A stretch of 64,000 nt of DNA from Undibacterium_A arcticum (GCF_042660705.1 NZ_JBHSUQ010000001.1); one strand, 5' to 3'. Positions 35,266 through 45,624 are shown, numbered from the stretch's first letter. The notes: a model not told the origin generated them from the sequence alone. Numbers and translations are program-made.

Positions 35266-36444
35266 ATGGATGATGTCGTAATCGTTGCCGCAGGCCGCAC
35301 CGCTGTGGGTAAATTTGGTGGGTCGTTGGCGAAAACTTCAGCAGTCGACTTGGGGGCGCATGTAATTAAAGGATTGCTCGCCCAAACCGGGATCAAGCCG
35401 GAGCAGATCAGTGAAGTCATACTCGGGCAAGTGCTCACCGCCGGTTGCGGCCAGAATCCGGCACGGCAAGCGTCGATCCGCGCCGGATTGCCCGACATGG
35501 TGCCAGCGCTGACTATCGGCAAAGTGTGTGGCAGCGGCTTGAAGGCGGTCCACCTGGCAGCGCAAGCGATCAAATGTGGCGATGCGCAAATCATCATCGC
35601 CGGCGGCCAGGAAAACATGAGTGCATCACCGCATGTGCTGAACAACTCACGTGACGGCTTCCGCATGGGCGATGCCAAGCTGGTCGATACCATGATCGTC
35701 GATGGCTTGTGGGACGTCTACAACCAGTATCACATGGGTGTTACCGCTGAAAATGTCGCCAAGAAGTACAGCATCTCGCGTCAGGAGCAGGACCAGTTCG
35801 CTGTGGCTTCGCAAAATAAAGCCGAAGCCGCGCAGAAGGCGGGCAAGTTCAAGGATGAAATCCTGCCCTTCGAGATCCAGCAAAAAAAGGGCGCGATCGT
35901 CTTTGACGCGGACGAGTTCATCAAGCAAGGCACCACGCTGGAATCTCTGTCCGGTTTGCGTGCGGCCTTTGCCAAGGACGGCACGGTCACCGCCGGTAAT
36001 GCGTCCGGCATCAATGATGGGGCCGCAGCGGTGGTGATGATGTCGGCCACCCTGGCGAAGGAACTGGGCTTGACGCCGCTGGCTCGCATCAAGGCCTATT
36101 CCTCGGCAGGCATCGATCCCAGCATCATGGGCATGGGGCCTGTTCCCGCCTCCCAGTTGTGTCTGACAAAAGCGGGTTGGACCCATCAGGATCTCGATTT
36201 GATGGAAATAAACGAAGCCTTCGCGGCGCAGGCCATCGCAGTCAATAAAGAGATGGGCTGGGATACCAGCAAAATCAACGTCAACGGGGGCGCCATCGCC
36301 CTCGGTCATCCGATCGGCGCCTCGGGCTGCCGCATCCTGGTGACCTTGCTGCATGAGATGGTCAGACGCGATGCCAAGCACGGCTTGGCAAGTCTTTGCA
36401 TTGGCGGCGGCATGGGCGTGGCGCTGGCAGTAGAACGCGCTTAG
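35266..36444 (+). CDS. phaA: Acetyl-CoA C-acetyltransferase (PhaA/AtoB-type thiolase)
   Basis: This 392-residue biosynthetic-type thiolase condenses two acetyl-CoA to acetoacetyl-CoA, the first step toward PHB, or works in reverse. It has nucleophile Cys in GKVCGSGLKAV, His in GGAIALGHPIGASG and the second Cys in LCIGGGMGVAL. AAAGGAG precedes the ATG by 8 bases. With the phasin and depolymerase downstream, a role in PHB turnover is likely. The symbol is by context; AtoB or BktB are alternatives. Confidence 0.85.
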   Translation: MDDVVIVAAGRTAVGKFGGSLAKTSAVDLGAHVIKGLLAQTGIKPEQISEVILGQVLTAGCGQNPARQASIRAGLPDMVPALTIGKVCGSGLKAVHLAAQAIKCGDAQIIIAGGQENMSASPHVLNNSRDGFRMGDAKLVDTMIVDGLWDVYNQYHMGVTAENVAKKYSISRQEQDQFAVASQNKAEAAQKAGKFKDEILPFEIQQKKGAIVFDADEFIKQGTTLESLSGLRAAFAKDGTVTAGNASGINDGAAAVVMMSATLAKELGLTPLARIKAYSSAGIDPSIMGMGPVPASQLCLTKAGWTHQDLDLMEINEAFAAQAIAVNKEMGWDTSKINVNGGAIALGHPIGASGCRILVTLLHEMVRRDAKHGLASLCIGGGMGVALAVERA

Positions 36445-36605
36445 TCAAGCAATGTCATTTTCAACCGCATCACAATCTACAACCTGAGGAGACAACAACA
36501 CGGCAAGAATTGGCGGATGAGGCAGCGTTTGTGATCAGGGCGAACATCGCGATCCATGGCGGGCAACACATGCCCTTGGATCCGCCTTGGTCATCGTCAT
36601 TTATG

Positions 36606-36671
36606 CTGCAGCGCACAAATATGTCTTGACAGGGGCAACGCATCGGTTAAGATGTATTTGTTGCAGCGCAC
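36606..36671 (+). promoter_or_regulatory. phaP promoter flanked by two TGCAGCGCAC operators
   Basis: TTGACA (36626-36631) and TAAGAT (36648-36653) are 16 bases apart. TGCAGCGCAC lies at 36607-36616 and TTGCAGCGCAC at 36661-36671, one on each side. The second phasin promoter at 46882-46947 has the same layout. The sites are good candidates for the PHB-responsive repressor PhaR, which is not encoded here. Confidence 0.6.
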
Positions 36672-36720
36672 CATATTTATGGTTGCTCGTATAAAGTAGT
36701 TATTGAACCCCAAGGAATCC

Positions 36721-37287
36721 ATGTTTTCGATCCCAGACCAATTTTCAACTGCTACCAAAGCCCACTTCGAAACCCAACTCGCCATGTTCAATGCGCTGAC
36801 TAGCAAAGCGTTGGAAGCTGTTGAAAAAGTGATCCAATTGAACGTCAGCGCCGCCAAAGCATCGGTCGAGGAATCCAAAGTTGCAGTCAGGCAATTGCTC
36901 TCCGCCAAAGACCCGCAGGAATTTTTCACACTGACCGCAGCACAAGCGAAGCCGAATGCTGAAAAGGCGCTGTCCTATGGCCGTCATTTGGCTGCTATCG
37001 GGTCCAGCGCCCAAGCTGAATTCACCAAAGCTGCTGAAGTGCAAATTGCTGACGCCCGCAGCAAGGTAACAGCGTTGGTTGATAACGTCGCCAAGAGCGC
37101 ACCGGCCGGTTCCGAAAGCGCGGTCGCGATGCTGAAATCTGCCCTCGGCAACGCTAATGCCGGCTACGAGCAGTTGAGCAAGACCACTAAACAAGCGGTG
37201 GAAACGCTGGAAGCCAATCTGACCAATGTCACGAGCCAGGTTTCACAAGCTGTAGAAAAAACTGTCAGTCAGACCGCCAAGAAGTAA
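36721..37287 (+). CDS. phaP: Phasin, PHB granule-associated protein
   Basis: This roughly 188-residue alpha-helical protein coats PHB granules. Signature segments are FETQLAMFNALTSKALEAVE, AKDPQEFFTLTAAQAKPN and a Lys-rich coiled C-terminus. The ATG at 36721 follows AAGGAATCC. A second phasin at 46986 is its paralogue. It lies between a thiolase and the PHB depolymerase gene. Confidence 0.92.
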   Translation: MFSIPDQFSTATKAHFETQLAMFNALTSKALEAVEKVIQLNVSAAKASVEESKVAVRQLLSAKDPQEFFTLTAAQAKPNAEKALSYGRHLAAIGSSAQAEFTKAAEVQIADARSKVTALVDNVAKSAPAGSESAVAMLKSALGNANAGYEQLSKTTKQAVETLEANLTNVTSQVSQAVEKTVSQTAKK

Positions 37288-37310
37288 AGCGTTTGCATGA
37301 TGGGGCTTTG

Positions 37311-37336
37311 ACGGGTCGCGTTGCGGCCCGTTTTCT
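37311..37336 (+). terminator. Terminator after phaP
   Basis: ACGGGTCGC and GCGGCCCGT form a stem with a 3-base loop followed by TTTTCTTTT. Confidence 0.7.
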
Positions 37337-37383
37337 TTTCCGCAAGCCATACCCCCACTCAGAACAACTTGATCGGAGCCACC

Positions 37384-38619
37384 ATGCTTTATCAATTGCA
37401 TGAACAGAACCGCTCGTTCCTGGCGCCCTTGATGCAATGGGCAGAAGCTTTAGCCAAACTGTTGACCAATTCGGTCTCACCGCTGGCACACACACCGTAT
37501 TCGCAACATATTGCGGCCCATTACGAGTTAATGTATCGGCTCGGCAAGGATTATGAAAAGCCACAATTTGAGATTCAAACGACGCTCATCGATGGCCAGA
37601 CCGTAGCAATTTCCGAAGAGGTCGCACTCAACAAGCCTTTTTGCACCTTGGTGCATTTCAAAAAAGATTTGAGCGACAAAGAATTGTCCAAACCGCAACA
37701 ACCTAAAGTGCTCCTGGTGGCGCCTTTATCCGGCCATCATTCGACGCTGTTGCGCGACACCGTGCGTGGCTTGCTGCCGAACCACGATGTCTACATCACC
37801 GACTGGATTGACGCGCGGATGGTGCCCTTGTCCGACGGCGCGTTCCATTTGCACGACTATATTTATTATGTGCAAGATTTTATTCGCTTGCTCGGCCCGG
37901 ATTTGCATGTAATTTCGGTCTGCCAGCCGACGGTGCCGGTGCTGGCGGCGATTGCGTTGATGGCCAGCGCCAACGATACGAAACTACCCAAAACGATGAC
38001 CATGATGGGCGGCCCCATCGATCCGCGCAAATCGCCGACGCAGGTGAACGACCTGGCGACAGAAAAAGCCTATTCATGGTTTGAAAATACCGTGATTTTC
38101 AGCGTCCCGCCCAACTATCCCGGATCTGGGCGTAAGGTCTATCCGGGCTTTCTGCAGCATGCCGGTTTCATTGCGATGAATCCCGGGCGCCATGCGCAAA
38201 GCCACCGGGAATTTCACAAGCATCTGATCAACGGTGAGGATGAATTGGCCGATGCACACCGCAAGTTCTACAACGAATACAACGCGGTGCTCGATATGCC
38301 GGCCGAGTACTACCTCGAAACGATCCAGACCGTGTTCCAGGAATTCAGCCTGCCGAAGGGGACGTGGGAAGTGGAAGGCAAGCTAGTACGGCCGCAAGAC
38401 ATCAAGGCGGTTGCCCTATTCACTATTGAAGGTGAGCAGGACGATATTTCCGGTTCCGGTCAGACACAGGCCGCGCACGATCTGTGCACCGCGATCCCAG
38501 CAGCGAAGCGGCAGCATTTTACCGCGCCGCAATGCGGACATTTTGGGATTTTTTCAGGTCGCCGCTGGCGCGAGGAGATTTGTCCTAAGATCGGCGAATT
38601 TATCCGGGCGCATTCCTGA
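37384..38619 (+). CDS. phaZ: Intracellular polyhydroxybutyrate depolymerase
   Basis: This 411-residue PhaZ-type intracellular depolymerase (LYQLHEQNRSFLAPLMQWAE) mobilises stored PHB. The nucleophile is Cys rather than Ser (VISVCQPTVPVLAA), as in the PhaZ1 group. The catalytic Asp region (EGEQDDISGSGQT) and His (PQCGHFGIFSG) are present. There is no signal peptide, as expected for a cytoplasmic enzyme. An upstream in-frame start would add 21 unrelated residues; the ATG at 37384 follows CGGAGCC. Confidence 0.92.
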   Translation: MLYQLHEQNRSFLAPLMQWAEALAKLLTNSVSPLAHTPYSQHIAAHYELMYRLGKDYEKPQFEIQTTLIDGQTVAISEEVALNKPFCTLVHFKKDLSDKELSKPQQPKVLLVAPLSGHHSTLLRDTVRGLLPNHDVYITDWIDARMVPLSDGAFHLHDYIYYVQDFIRLLGPDLHVISVCQPTVPVLAAIALMASANDTKLPKTMTMMGGPIDPRKSPTQVNDLATEKAYSWFENTVIFSVPPNYPGSGRKVYPGFLQHAGFIAMNPGRHAQSHREFHKHLINGEDELADAHRKFYNEYNAVLDMPAEYYLETIQTVFQEFSLPKGTWEVEGKLVRPQDIKAVALFTIEGEQDDISGSGQTQAAHDLCTAIPAAKRQHFTAPQCGHFGIFSGRRWREEICPKIGEFIRAHS

Positions 38620-38715
38620 TTCTGACCACAGTCCGCTGAAGAGTCGCTGCGGGGCTCCTTACAGCAGAGGATTCGCGCTTATACCCTTCAGAGCCCGGGT
38701 CCGTACCACCTCTAG

Positions 38716-39930
38716 TTAAACCCGTTCAAGCACCAGCGCAATTCCTTGCCCAACTCCGATGCACATCGTGCATAACGCATAGCGTCCTTTGGTCCGTTGC
38801 AATTGATTGACCGCGGTAGTAGCTAAGCGTGCGCCGGATGCGCCCAATGGATGGCCGAGTGCGATGGCGCCACCGTGCGGGTTGACGCGCGGGTCATCGT
38901 CCTGCAAGCCCAGTTGCCGTAAAACGGCGAGGCCTTGCGCGGCGAAGGCTTCATTGAGTTCGATGACATCGAACTGGTCTAGCCTTAGGCCGGTCAGTTC
39001 CAGTACTTTTAATACCGCCGGAAATGGTCCGATGCCCATCACACGCGGTGCAACACCGGCAGTCGCCATGCCGACGATACGTGCCTTCGGCACCAGGCTG
39101 TATTTTGCCGCGGACGCTTCGTCCGCCAATAGCAATGCGCAGGCGCCGTCATTGACGCCGGAGGCATTGCCGGCGGTGACTGTGCCGTCGGCTTTGACGA
39201 CGGGTTTGAGTTTTGCCAAGGCTTCCAGCGACGTGGCGCGCGGGTGCTCGTCTTTGCTGACGACGATTGGATCACCCTTTGGATCGCCTTTTTTCGGCGT
39301 AATCGTCACCGGGGTGATTTCACTATCGAAGTACCCGGCTTTTTGCGCAGCAATGGTTTTCATTTGGCTGGCCAGCGCCATCTTGTCCTGGTCAGCGCGA
39401 CTGATGCCATAATCGGCGGCAACATTTTCGGCCGTTTCGGGCATGGAATCGACACCGTATTGCGCTTTCATCAAGGCATTGACGAAGCGCCAGCCGATGG
39501 TGGTGTCTTCGATCTTGGCAGCGCGTGAAAATGCGCTTTCCGCTTTGCCCATGACGAATGGCGCACGGCTCATGCTTTCAACGCCGCCGGCGATCATCAG
39601 TCCGGCCTCGCCGCTCTTGATGGCGCGGGCTGCGGTACCGATCGCATCCAGCCCTGATCCACAAAGGCGGTTGACGGTGCCGCCCGGGACACTTACCGGC
39701 AAGCCGGCCAAGAGTGCCGACATGCGCGCGACATTGCGATTGTCTTCGCCGGCCTGGTTGGCGCAACCATAGATCACATCGACCACGGCTTGCCAGTCAA
39801 CTTGCGGATTGCGCGCCATGAGTGCACGAATAGGAATCGCCCCCAGGTCATCGGCACGTATGCTGGACAAGGCACCGCCGTAGCGGCCGAATGGCGTGCG
39901 CTGGGCGTCGCAAATGAAAGCGTGGGACAT
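38716..39930 (-). CDS. pcaF: 3-oxoadipyl-CoA thiolase
   Basis: This 404-residue thiolase cleaves beta-ketoadipyl-CoA to succinyl-CoA and acetyl-CoA, the last pathway step. It has nucleophile Cys in NRLCGSGLDAI, NPHGGAIALGHPLGASG and CTMCIGVGQGIAL. The start MSHAFICDAQRTPFGRYGG is typical of PcaF. It is the last gene of the seven-gene pca operon on the minus strand. Confidence 0.95.
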   Translation of the reverse strand: MSHAFICDAQRTPFGRYGGALSSIRADDLGAIPIRALMARNPQVDWQAVVDVIYGCANQAGEDNRNVARMSALLAGLPVSVPGGTVNRLCGSGLDAIGTAARAIKSGEAGLMIAGGVESMSRAPFVMGKAESAFSRAAKIEDTTIGWRFVNALMKAQYGVDSMPETAENVAADYGISRADQDKMALASQMKTIAAQKAGYFDSEITPVTITPKKGDPKGDPIVVSKDEHPRATSLEALAKLKPVVKADGTVTAGNASGVNDGACALLLADEASAAKYSLVPKARIVGMATAGVAPRVMGIGPFPAVLKVLELTGLRLDQFDVIELNEAFAAQGLAVLRQLGLQDDDPRVNPHGGAIALGHPLGASGARLATTAVNQLQRTKGRYALCTMCIGVGQGIALVLERV

Positions 39931-40009
39931 TGAAATCTCCTGAACCTAAATAAGGGGTTATGGTTGAGCGGCTGTCTATTGCCTGCTGCCTGCTGCGGAA
40001 AGGAACTGA

Positions 40010-40666
40010 TCAGCAAGCGTTGATCAGCGCTACCGCTGTCAATTTTTGCAATTCATTAAAAGTCAGCCCTTCAACGATTTCTATCACCTTGGCGCCTGCG
40101 GGATCCAGGTCAATCACCGCCAGATCGGTATAAATCCGGCTGACGCAGCCGATGCCGGTCAGCGGATAAGTGCATGCCTTCACCAGTTTGCTTTCACCCG
40201 ATTTGGTCAGGTGTTCCATCATCACGTAGGTTTTCTTGGCGCCGATGGCGAGATCCATCGCGCCGCCGACGGCCGGGATCGCATCCGGCGCGCCGGTGTG
40301 CCAGTTGGCTAGATCACCGTCGGCAGACACCTGAAACGCACCGAGTACGCACACATCCAGATGGCCGCCGCGCATCATCGCAAAACTGTCGGCGTGATGG
40401 AAGTAACAGCCGCCCGGCAATAGCGTGACGGGCTGTTTTCCTGCATTGATCAGATCGTAGTCTTCTTCGCCTTTGGCCGGTGCTGGTCCCATGCCGATCA
40501 CGCCATTTTCGCTATGCAAAATCACTTCGCGATCGCGCGGCAAGTGATTGGCAACCATGGTTGGCAAACCGATTCCGAGGTTGACGACAGCGCCGTCAGG
40601 AATATCCTGTGCTACACGCACCGCCATTTGATCTCTGGTCCACTTGTTCATCTTGTTCTCGCTCAT
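40010..40666 (-). CDS. pcaJ: 3-oxoadipate CoA-transferase subunit B
   Basis: This 218-residue beta subunit carries the catalytic Glu (LHSENGVIGMGP). Together with PcaI it moves CoA from succinyl-CoA to beta-ketoadipate. Other family segments are VNLGIGLPTMV and GGAMDLAIGAKKT. It lies between pcaI and pcaF. Confidence 0.95.
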   Translation of the reverse strand: MSENKMNKWTRDQMAVRVAQDIPDGAVVNLGIGLPTMVANHLPRDREVILHSENGVIGMGPAPAKGEEDYDLINAGKQPVTLLPGGCYFHHADSFAMMRGGHLDVCVLGAFQVSADGDLANWHTGAPDAIPAVGGAMDLAIGAKKTYVMMEHLTKSGESKLVKACTYPLTGIGCVSRIYTDLAVIDLDPAGAKVIEIVEGLTFNELQKLTAVALINAC

Positions 40667-40721
40667 TGTGTTCTGTGATTTTCTAACAGGTTCGTTCGCC
40701 GATTTTCGCGCTGTCTTTGTC

Positions 40722-41428
40722 TTACGCTGTCTTGAAGCCGGCTGGGCCGGTTGCGGTGCGCGGCACCTGCACTATGTGCTGCACATAGAGACCGGGCGTG
40801 ACGACGGCCTCCGGATCGAGGCTGCCCAATTCCACGATATCGTGCACCGATGCAATCGTGACCTTGGCTGCACTGGCCATGATCGGGCCGAAATTGCGCG
40901 CAGTCTTGCGATAGGTCAGATTGCCCCAGCGATCACCGCACTCGGCCTTGATCAGTGCAAAATCGGCGTGGATCGGATATTCCAGCACATACATGCAGCC
41001 ATTGATTTCCCGTGTTTCCTTGCCATCGGCGAGTTGGGTCCCAAAACCTGTCGGCGTGAAGAAGGCGCCGATGCCAGCCCCGGCGGCACGGATTCTTTCG
41101 GCCAGATTACCTTGCGGGACCAGTTCCAGTTCCAGTTTCCGGCGCGATATAAAGCATCGAAAACATACGAGTCGGCCTGACGCGGGAAAGAACAAATGAT
41201 TTTGCGTACCTGCCCAGCCTTGAGCAGTGCTGCCAGGCCGGTATCGCCATTGCCGGCATTGTTGTTGACGATGACCAGGTTTTTTGCGCCTTGTGCAATC
41301 AGGCCGTCGATCAATTCGGCGGGCTGCCCAGCGCCGCCAAAGCCACCGATCATGACGGTCGCGCCATCGTGAATATTTGCCAGTGCTTCGTCTACAGTGG
41401 GGGTGATTTTATTTATCATATTTTCCAT
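40722..41428 (-). CDS. pcaI: 3-oxoadipate CoA-transferase subunit A (frameshifted)
   Basis: The restored product is about 235 residues with the GGFGGAGQP glycine motif, NNNAGNGDTGLAALL and later FTPTGFGTQLADGK and FALIKAECGDRWGNL. The two halves lie in different frames. One missing C near 41140 explains this and would restore YRAGKLELELVPQG. It pairs with PcaJ. Upstream is the pcaC-pcaD fusion. Confidence 0.88.
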
Positions 41429-41499
41429 ACGAACATTAATTTGAAAAAAAATCCTAAGTTCTTATAACGAACAAATATACGTATTGAGAACTTGGTTCA

Positions 41500-42762
41500 T
41501 CACAATTCCAGCATGAACTGTGCGACCACCTGGGCAAACGCTTGCGGCTGTTCGATTGCACTGAGATGCGAGGCGTCTTTCAGCACCACTAGGCGTGCCT
41601 GTGGAATCTTCTCGACCAGCGTTTGCGACATGGCCAACGGCGTACCCTGATCCAGTTCACCGGCGATCACCAGCGTCGGTATTCCAATCTGCGGCAGACG
41701 TGCGGTCGTGTCCACCGTGCCAACCGCATGGCAGCAGCCGATATACCCATCGGCGCCGGTGCTGGTCAGGCGCTGGCGGAAGCGTGCGACGGTGGCGCTG
41801 TGTTCAGCACGGAACTGGTCATGAAAATAACGTCCCATGACGGCATCGGCAATCGCCTCGATGCCTTGGGCGCGCACGGTGCCGATACGCTGTTGCCACA
41901 CTTCACGCACGGCATCCGGGTAGGCGGAGGTGGTGTTGGCAATGATCAATGCTGATACCAATGACGGATGACGCAGGGTCAGCTCCTGTCCGACCATGCC
42001 GCCCATCGACAGACCGATCCACACGACTGGTCCAGAATCAAGTTCGCGCAATAAACGTGCCGCATCGTCGGCCAGGTCGGCAATCGTATATAAGTCCACT
42101 GGCGCATCGGAGCTGCCATGGCCACGATGGTCGTAGGTGATCACGCGGCAGTCGGCAGCGAGCAGGTTGGCCAGTGCATCCCACGTTGTCAGATCGCAAC
42201 CCAGTGCATGGCTTAGCGCGACGGTATGACGCGGTGCCTTGCCGTTGCGGGGAGCGCGTACGCTATAGTGCAGCGCAGGTTTGCTGACCGTGGCACCTTC
42301 CTTGCCGATGCCGGGATGACAGGTATCTGTCGGTGCCGACGGCGTCAGTGTATAGCCGATCTGTTCGCCGATTTCGCGCAAAATCTGCTGCGCATGCGTG
42401 AAGCCGGTGTTAGCGGCAGGAACGCCGGCGTAGATCGCCGTCTGCATCAGCACTTCCTTCATTTCATCCGGCGTCAGCCGCGTGTCCGGATCGCCCAGCA
42501 GTGCGGCCCGCACATGCAATTCGAACTCTTCCCAGCGGGCGAGCGCCATGGTGATGGCAAGCACGATCACGCGGCGGGTTTTTTGTTCCAGTCCGGGGCG
42601 CCCCCAAATTTCATTCCACGCGAATCGCGTAATCAAATTCTGGAATTCGGCATTGAAGGTATTGCCATTGGCAAGCGAGCGGTTGACCCAGTCGTCACCG
42701 AGTATGTGGCGGCGGTTTTGCATGCCACGTTCGAAGTCATGGTCGATGGGATCGTAGTTCAT
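41500..42762 (-). CDS. pcaL: Fused 4-carboxymuconolactone decarboxylase / 3-oxoadipate enol-lactonase
   Basis: This 420-residue fusion carries two consecutive pathway steps. Residues about 1-130 are the decarboxylase (LITRFAWNEIWGRPGLEQKTR, ELHVRAALL). Residues about 160-420 are the alpha/beta hydrolase (YDHRGHGSS, nucleophile Ser in GLSMGGMVGQEL, His in DASHLSAIEQP). The order is PcaC then PcaD, opposite to the actinobacterial PcaL. Confidence 0.9.
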   Translation of the reverse strand: MNYDPIDHDFERGMQNRRHILGDDWVNRSLANGNTFNAEFQNLITRFAWNEIWGRPGLEQKTRRVIVLAITMALARWEEFELHVRAALLGDPDTRLTPDEMKEVLMQTAIYAGVPAANTGFTHAQQILREIGEQIGYTLTPSAPTDTCHPGIGKEGATVSKPALHYSVRAPRNGKAPRHTVALSHALGCDLTTWDALANLLAADCRVITYDHRGHGSSDAPVDLYTIADLADDAARLLRELDSGPVVWIGLSMGGMVGQELTLRHPSLVSALIIANTTSAYPDAVREVWQQRIGTVRAQGIEAIADAVMGRYFHDQFRAEHSATVARFRQRLTSTGADGYIGCCHAVGTVDTTARLPQIGIPTLVIAGELDQGTPLAMSQTLVEKIPQARLVVLKDASHLSAIEQPQAFAQVVAQFMLEL

Positions 42763-42869
42763 GGTTTATTCACTCGTTTCATTGGTTGTAGTACGTAGTG
42801 CCGTCGGATCGGTGAAACCATCCTGTGCCATAAGCCACAGGAATGATCGGTTTCATCCATCCTACGTTG

Positions 42870-44272
42870 CTAGGTTAGGGCAGTCAGCGCCTGCAGCGCA
42901 GCCACTGTGGTCCGTAAAGTCTGTAATTGTTGGCGAGCTAGGGTTTCTGCCGGTCCGGTCGCGGCAACTGGATCAAACAGCGTTTGCAGGACAGAGAGGT
43001 CAATCTTGTCGCGCAACCGGGTATCCGTTTTGACTGCCGTCTTGACATGGTCAGTGATCACCGCGGCCAGGTCCTTGCCATTGGCCACCGCCAGTTGCGT
43101 CAGTTGTTCCATCAGGCCATGCGCCTGCGGCCGACCAATCGCGGCAGCGAGGTAGATCGACACAGCTTCTGCGAATACCAATCCTTGCAATGCGTCGATA
43201 TTGCGGCGCATGCGTACGGTATCGACGTGCAGCCCGGCCATCGCTTCGGCCAGTGCGGTGAGTGCGCCGTGGGCACTGAGAAACATCCCGGGCCATTCCG
43301 CCAGTTCGGCTTGCCAGTTGCCCAGCCCACGCTCATGTTCCTGGCCCATGCCGGCCAGCAACGCGGCAGCCCGTTGCGGAGTACGTGCAGCCGCTGCCAG
43401 CGCGATCATTGATGACACCGGATTGCGTTTGTGCGGCATGGCTGACGAGCCTCCGCGGCCGTTGCCGGACGGCTCTGCCAGCTCGGCGATTTCGCCTTGC
43501 GCCAGCAGGCTAAGGTCAGTCGCGATCTTGCCAAGACTGCCAACCATCACTGCTACTTCCAGTCCAAGACGTACCCATTCATCGCGTTGGGTATGCCAGG
43601 CGGCATCGGCTTCGGCCAGACCCAGATCGTCGGCTACCCGGCGTGCGACAGCCGGGCCTTTTTTAGCCATCACTGCCAAGGTGCCGACCGCGCCCCCAAG
43701 TTGCAATTGCAGCGCGCGCTGCGCGGTCTCGCGCAATTGCACGCGGGCGCGTACCAGCGGGGCAGCCCAACCGACCAGTTTGAAGCCGAAGCTGGTGACT
43801 TGCGCCGGCTGCATTAGCGTGCGCGCCAATATCGGGGTTGCCAAATGCTGTTCGGCCAAATTCAGCAAGCTCTCAGTCAGCGTCTGCAAACCGTCATCGA
43901 TCAGGCTCAACGCCTGACGGGTGACCAGTACCATGCCGGTGTCGATCACGTCCTGGCTGGTACTGCCCCAGTGCACATAGTTCGCGGACTCTTGATTAAA
44001 CAGCGCGACGGTCTTGGTCAGCTCCTTGACCAACGGAATCGCCAGACTGCCGGCGCGGCGGCTGGCATGCACCATCGCCGGGATGTCATACAGCTGTGCA
44101 TTGCAGACACTGGCGATGGCGCGTGCAGCCGCTTCCGGGATGATGCCTTCGGCCGCTTGGGCGCGTGCCAAGGCCGCCTCAAACGAAACATCGCCTGCAC
44201 AACGGACGCATCGTCGAACACGGCGATCATGTCCGGCGTGGTGAGAAAACTGTCAAAAATTGAAACGCTCAC
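42870..44272 (-). CDS. pcaB: 3-carboxy-cis,cis-muconate cycloisomerase (frameshifted)
   Basis: The restored protein is about 467 residues of the fumarase/aspartase superfamily. The signature GGSSAMPHKRNPVSS and the VHWGSTSQDVIDTG segment are intact. The N-terminal 30 residues (MSVSIFDSFLTTPDMIAVFD) are in another frame; one missing C near 44193 restores RFEAALARAQ. It makes 4-carboxymuconolactone for the fusion enzyme encoded next. Confidence 0.9.
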
Positions 44273-44312
44273 TGAGGCTCCGTTCGGGTAAGGACGACAA
44301 TACCGGATGCGA

Positions 44313-44831
44313 TCAAACGTAATCGAAAAATACGGTTTCCTTGTCGGTCTGCATCCAGATATCCCAATGATATTGCGCGTCCGCCTGTTTGCGCGCGATC
44401 AGCGTCTCGCGGCGATAATCTGGCACCTGCTTGAGGATCTCGGATTGCGGCAAACCGGTGTCATCTTCAAGAAAGACCGCGGTGAACTGATGCTTCACCA
44501 GGCCGCGTGCAAAGATCGTTGCATACAGCACCGGTTTGCCAGCGGTGGCAGGGGTTGGCAGCGATACTTCGATACGGAAGGCGCCGTCGTCGTCGGTAGG
44601 GATTCGGCGAAAGCCAGGTATTGCTTGCGCGAATTCGGCGGCGACTGCGTCCGGCAGCCAGGCTTCAATCCAGCCATCGCTAATCGGATTGCCATTGCCA
44701 TCGCGGATCACGCCGCTGATGCTAATGGTTGGTGCGCTGCTAACCAGCGTGGCGCTGGCATTGACGCCCCAGCGCCACGCTTCGTGCGGAAAAGGACCGA
44801 TGGTCTGTGTAGTGGTGATCTTGGAAGCCAT
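44313..44831 (-). CDS. pcaG: Protocatechuate 3,4-dioxygenase alpha subunit
   Basis: This 172-residue intradiol dioxygenase subunit begins MASKITTTQTIGPFPHEAW and has GVIRDGNGNPISDGWIEAW and YATIFARGLVKHQFTAVF. The alpha subunit does not carry the iron. The start at 44831 gives the usual N-terminus; upstream in-frame residues belong to the pcaH end. It is 13 bases after pcaH. Confidence 0.93.
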   Translation of the reverse strand: MASKITTTQTIGPFPHEAWRWGVNASATLVSSAPTISISGVIRDGNGNPISDGWIEAWLPDAVAAEFAQAIPGFRRIPTDDDGAFRIEVSLPTPATAGKPVLYATIFARGLVKHQFTAVFLEDDTGLPQSEILKQVPDYRRETLIARKQADAQYHWDIWMQTDKETVFFDYV

Positions 44832-44844
44832 GTTGTATTCCCTT

Positions 44845-45537
44845 TTAAATACCCATCGGTGTGGCATCACGGCCACGTAACACGATATCGAACTCGTAAC
44901 CGAGCATTTTGTCATCGACCGTTTGTTCCAGGCTGAAGCGCGCGATCAACCGCTGACGTGCGGCGAGGTCCGAAATGCTTTGGAAAATCGGATCGTAGTC
45001 GAACAATGGATCGCTCGGAAAATACATTTGCGTCACCAGACGTTGCGCATAGACGTTGCCAAACAGCGAGAAGTGAATGTGCGCCGGGCGCCATGCCTTT
45101 TGGTGATTGCCCCACGGATAAGGGCCGGGCTTGATCGTGACAAAACGATAGCGGCCTTCGTCATCGGTCAGCATCTTGCCGAAGCCGAAAAAATTCGGAT
45201 CGAGCGGTGCGTCGTGCTGATCTTTTTTGTGCCAGTAGCGGCCTGCAGAGTTGCATTGCCATACCTCCAGCAACGAGTTGCGCACCGGCTTCCCATCTTC
45301 ATCGAGGACGCGGCCGGTGACGACGATCTTTTCGCCTAACGGTTCGCGCTCTCCATGTGCGGTAAGGTCGGTGTCGTGCGGCAGGATCAAGCCGCGCGAA
45401 GGCGTGATGTTGGTCTGGACCGGTGCGGCGGCGCGAATGCGCAGCGGTTCCTGGGTCGGACCGCGTTTGACGGTGGAGACGTAAGGTGGATATACGAGGG
45501 TTGGGTAGACCCCGGGTTCTATGGACTCGAATCGCAC
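44845..45537 (-). CDS. pcaH: Protocatechuate 3,4-dioxygenase beta subunit
   Basis: The 230-residue beta subunit holds the ferric site. It has EVWQCNSAGRYWHKKD with the first Tyr, PYPWGNHQKAWRPAHIHFS with the second Tyr and both His ligands, and TQMYFPSDPL. GTG 45537 is preceded by AAAGGAG at the right distance, so I prefer it over the longer frame starting at 45606. It opens the ring of protocatechuate and is the first gene of the pca operon. Confidence 0.93.
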   Translation of the reverse strand: MRFESIEPGVYPTLVYPPYVSTVKRGPTQEPLRIRAAAPVQTNITPSRGLILPHDTDLTAHGEREPLGEKIVVTGRVLDEDGKPVRNSLLEVWQCNSAGRYWHKKDQHDAPLDPNFFGFGKMLTDDEGRYRFVTIKPGPYPWGNHQKAWRPAHIHFSLFGNVYAQRLVTQMYFPSDPLFDYDPIFQSISDLAARQRLIARFSLEQTVDDKMLGYEFDIVLRGRDATPMGI

Positions 45538-45624
45538 GTAAGTTCTCCTTTGGGTTGGGTCGCGTACAGCGTGGCGCCATCTGCGCAATTGGCGAGGAAT
45601 GGCCATGGCTGAATGGATAGGTCA

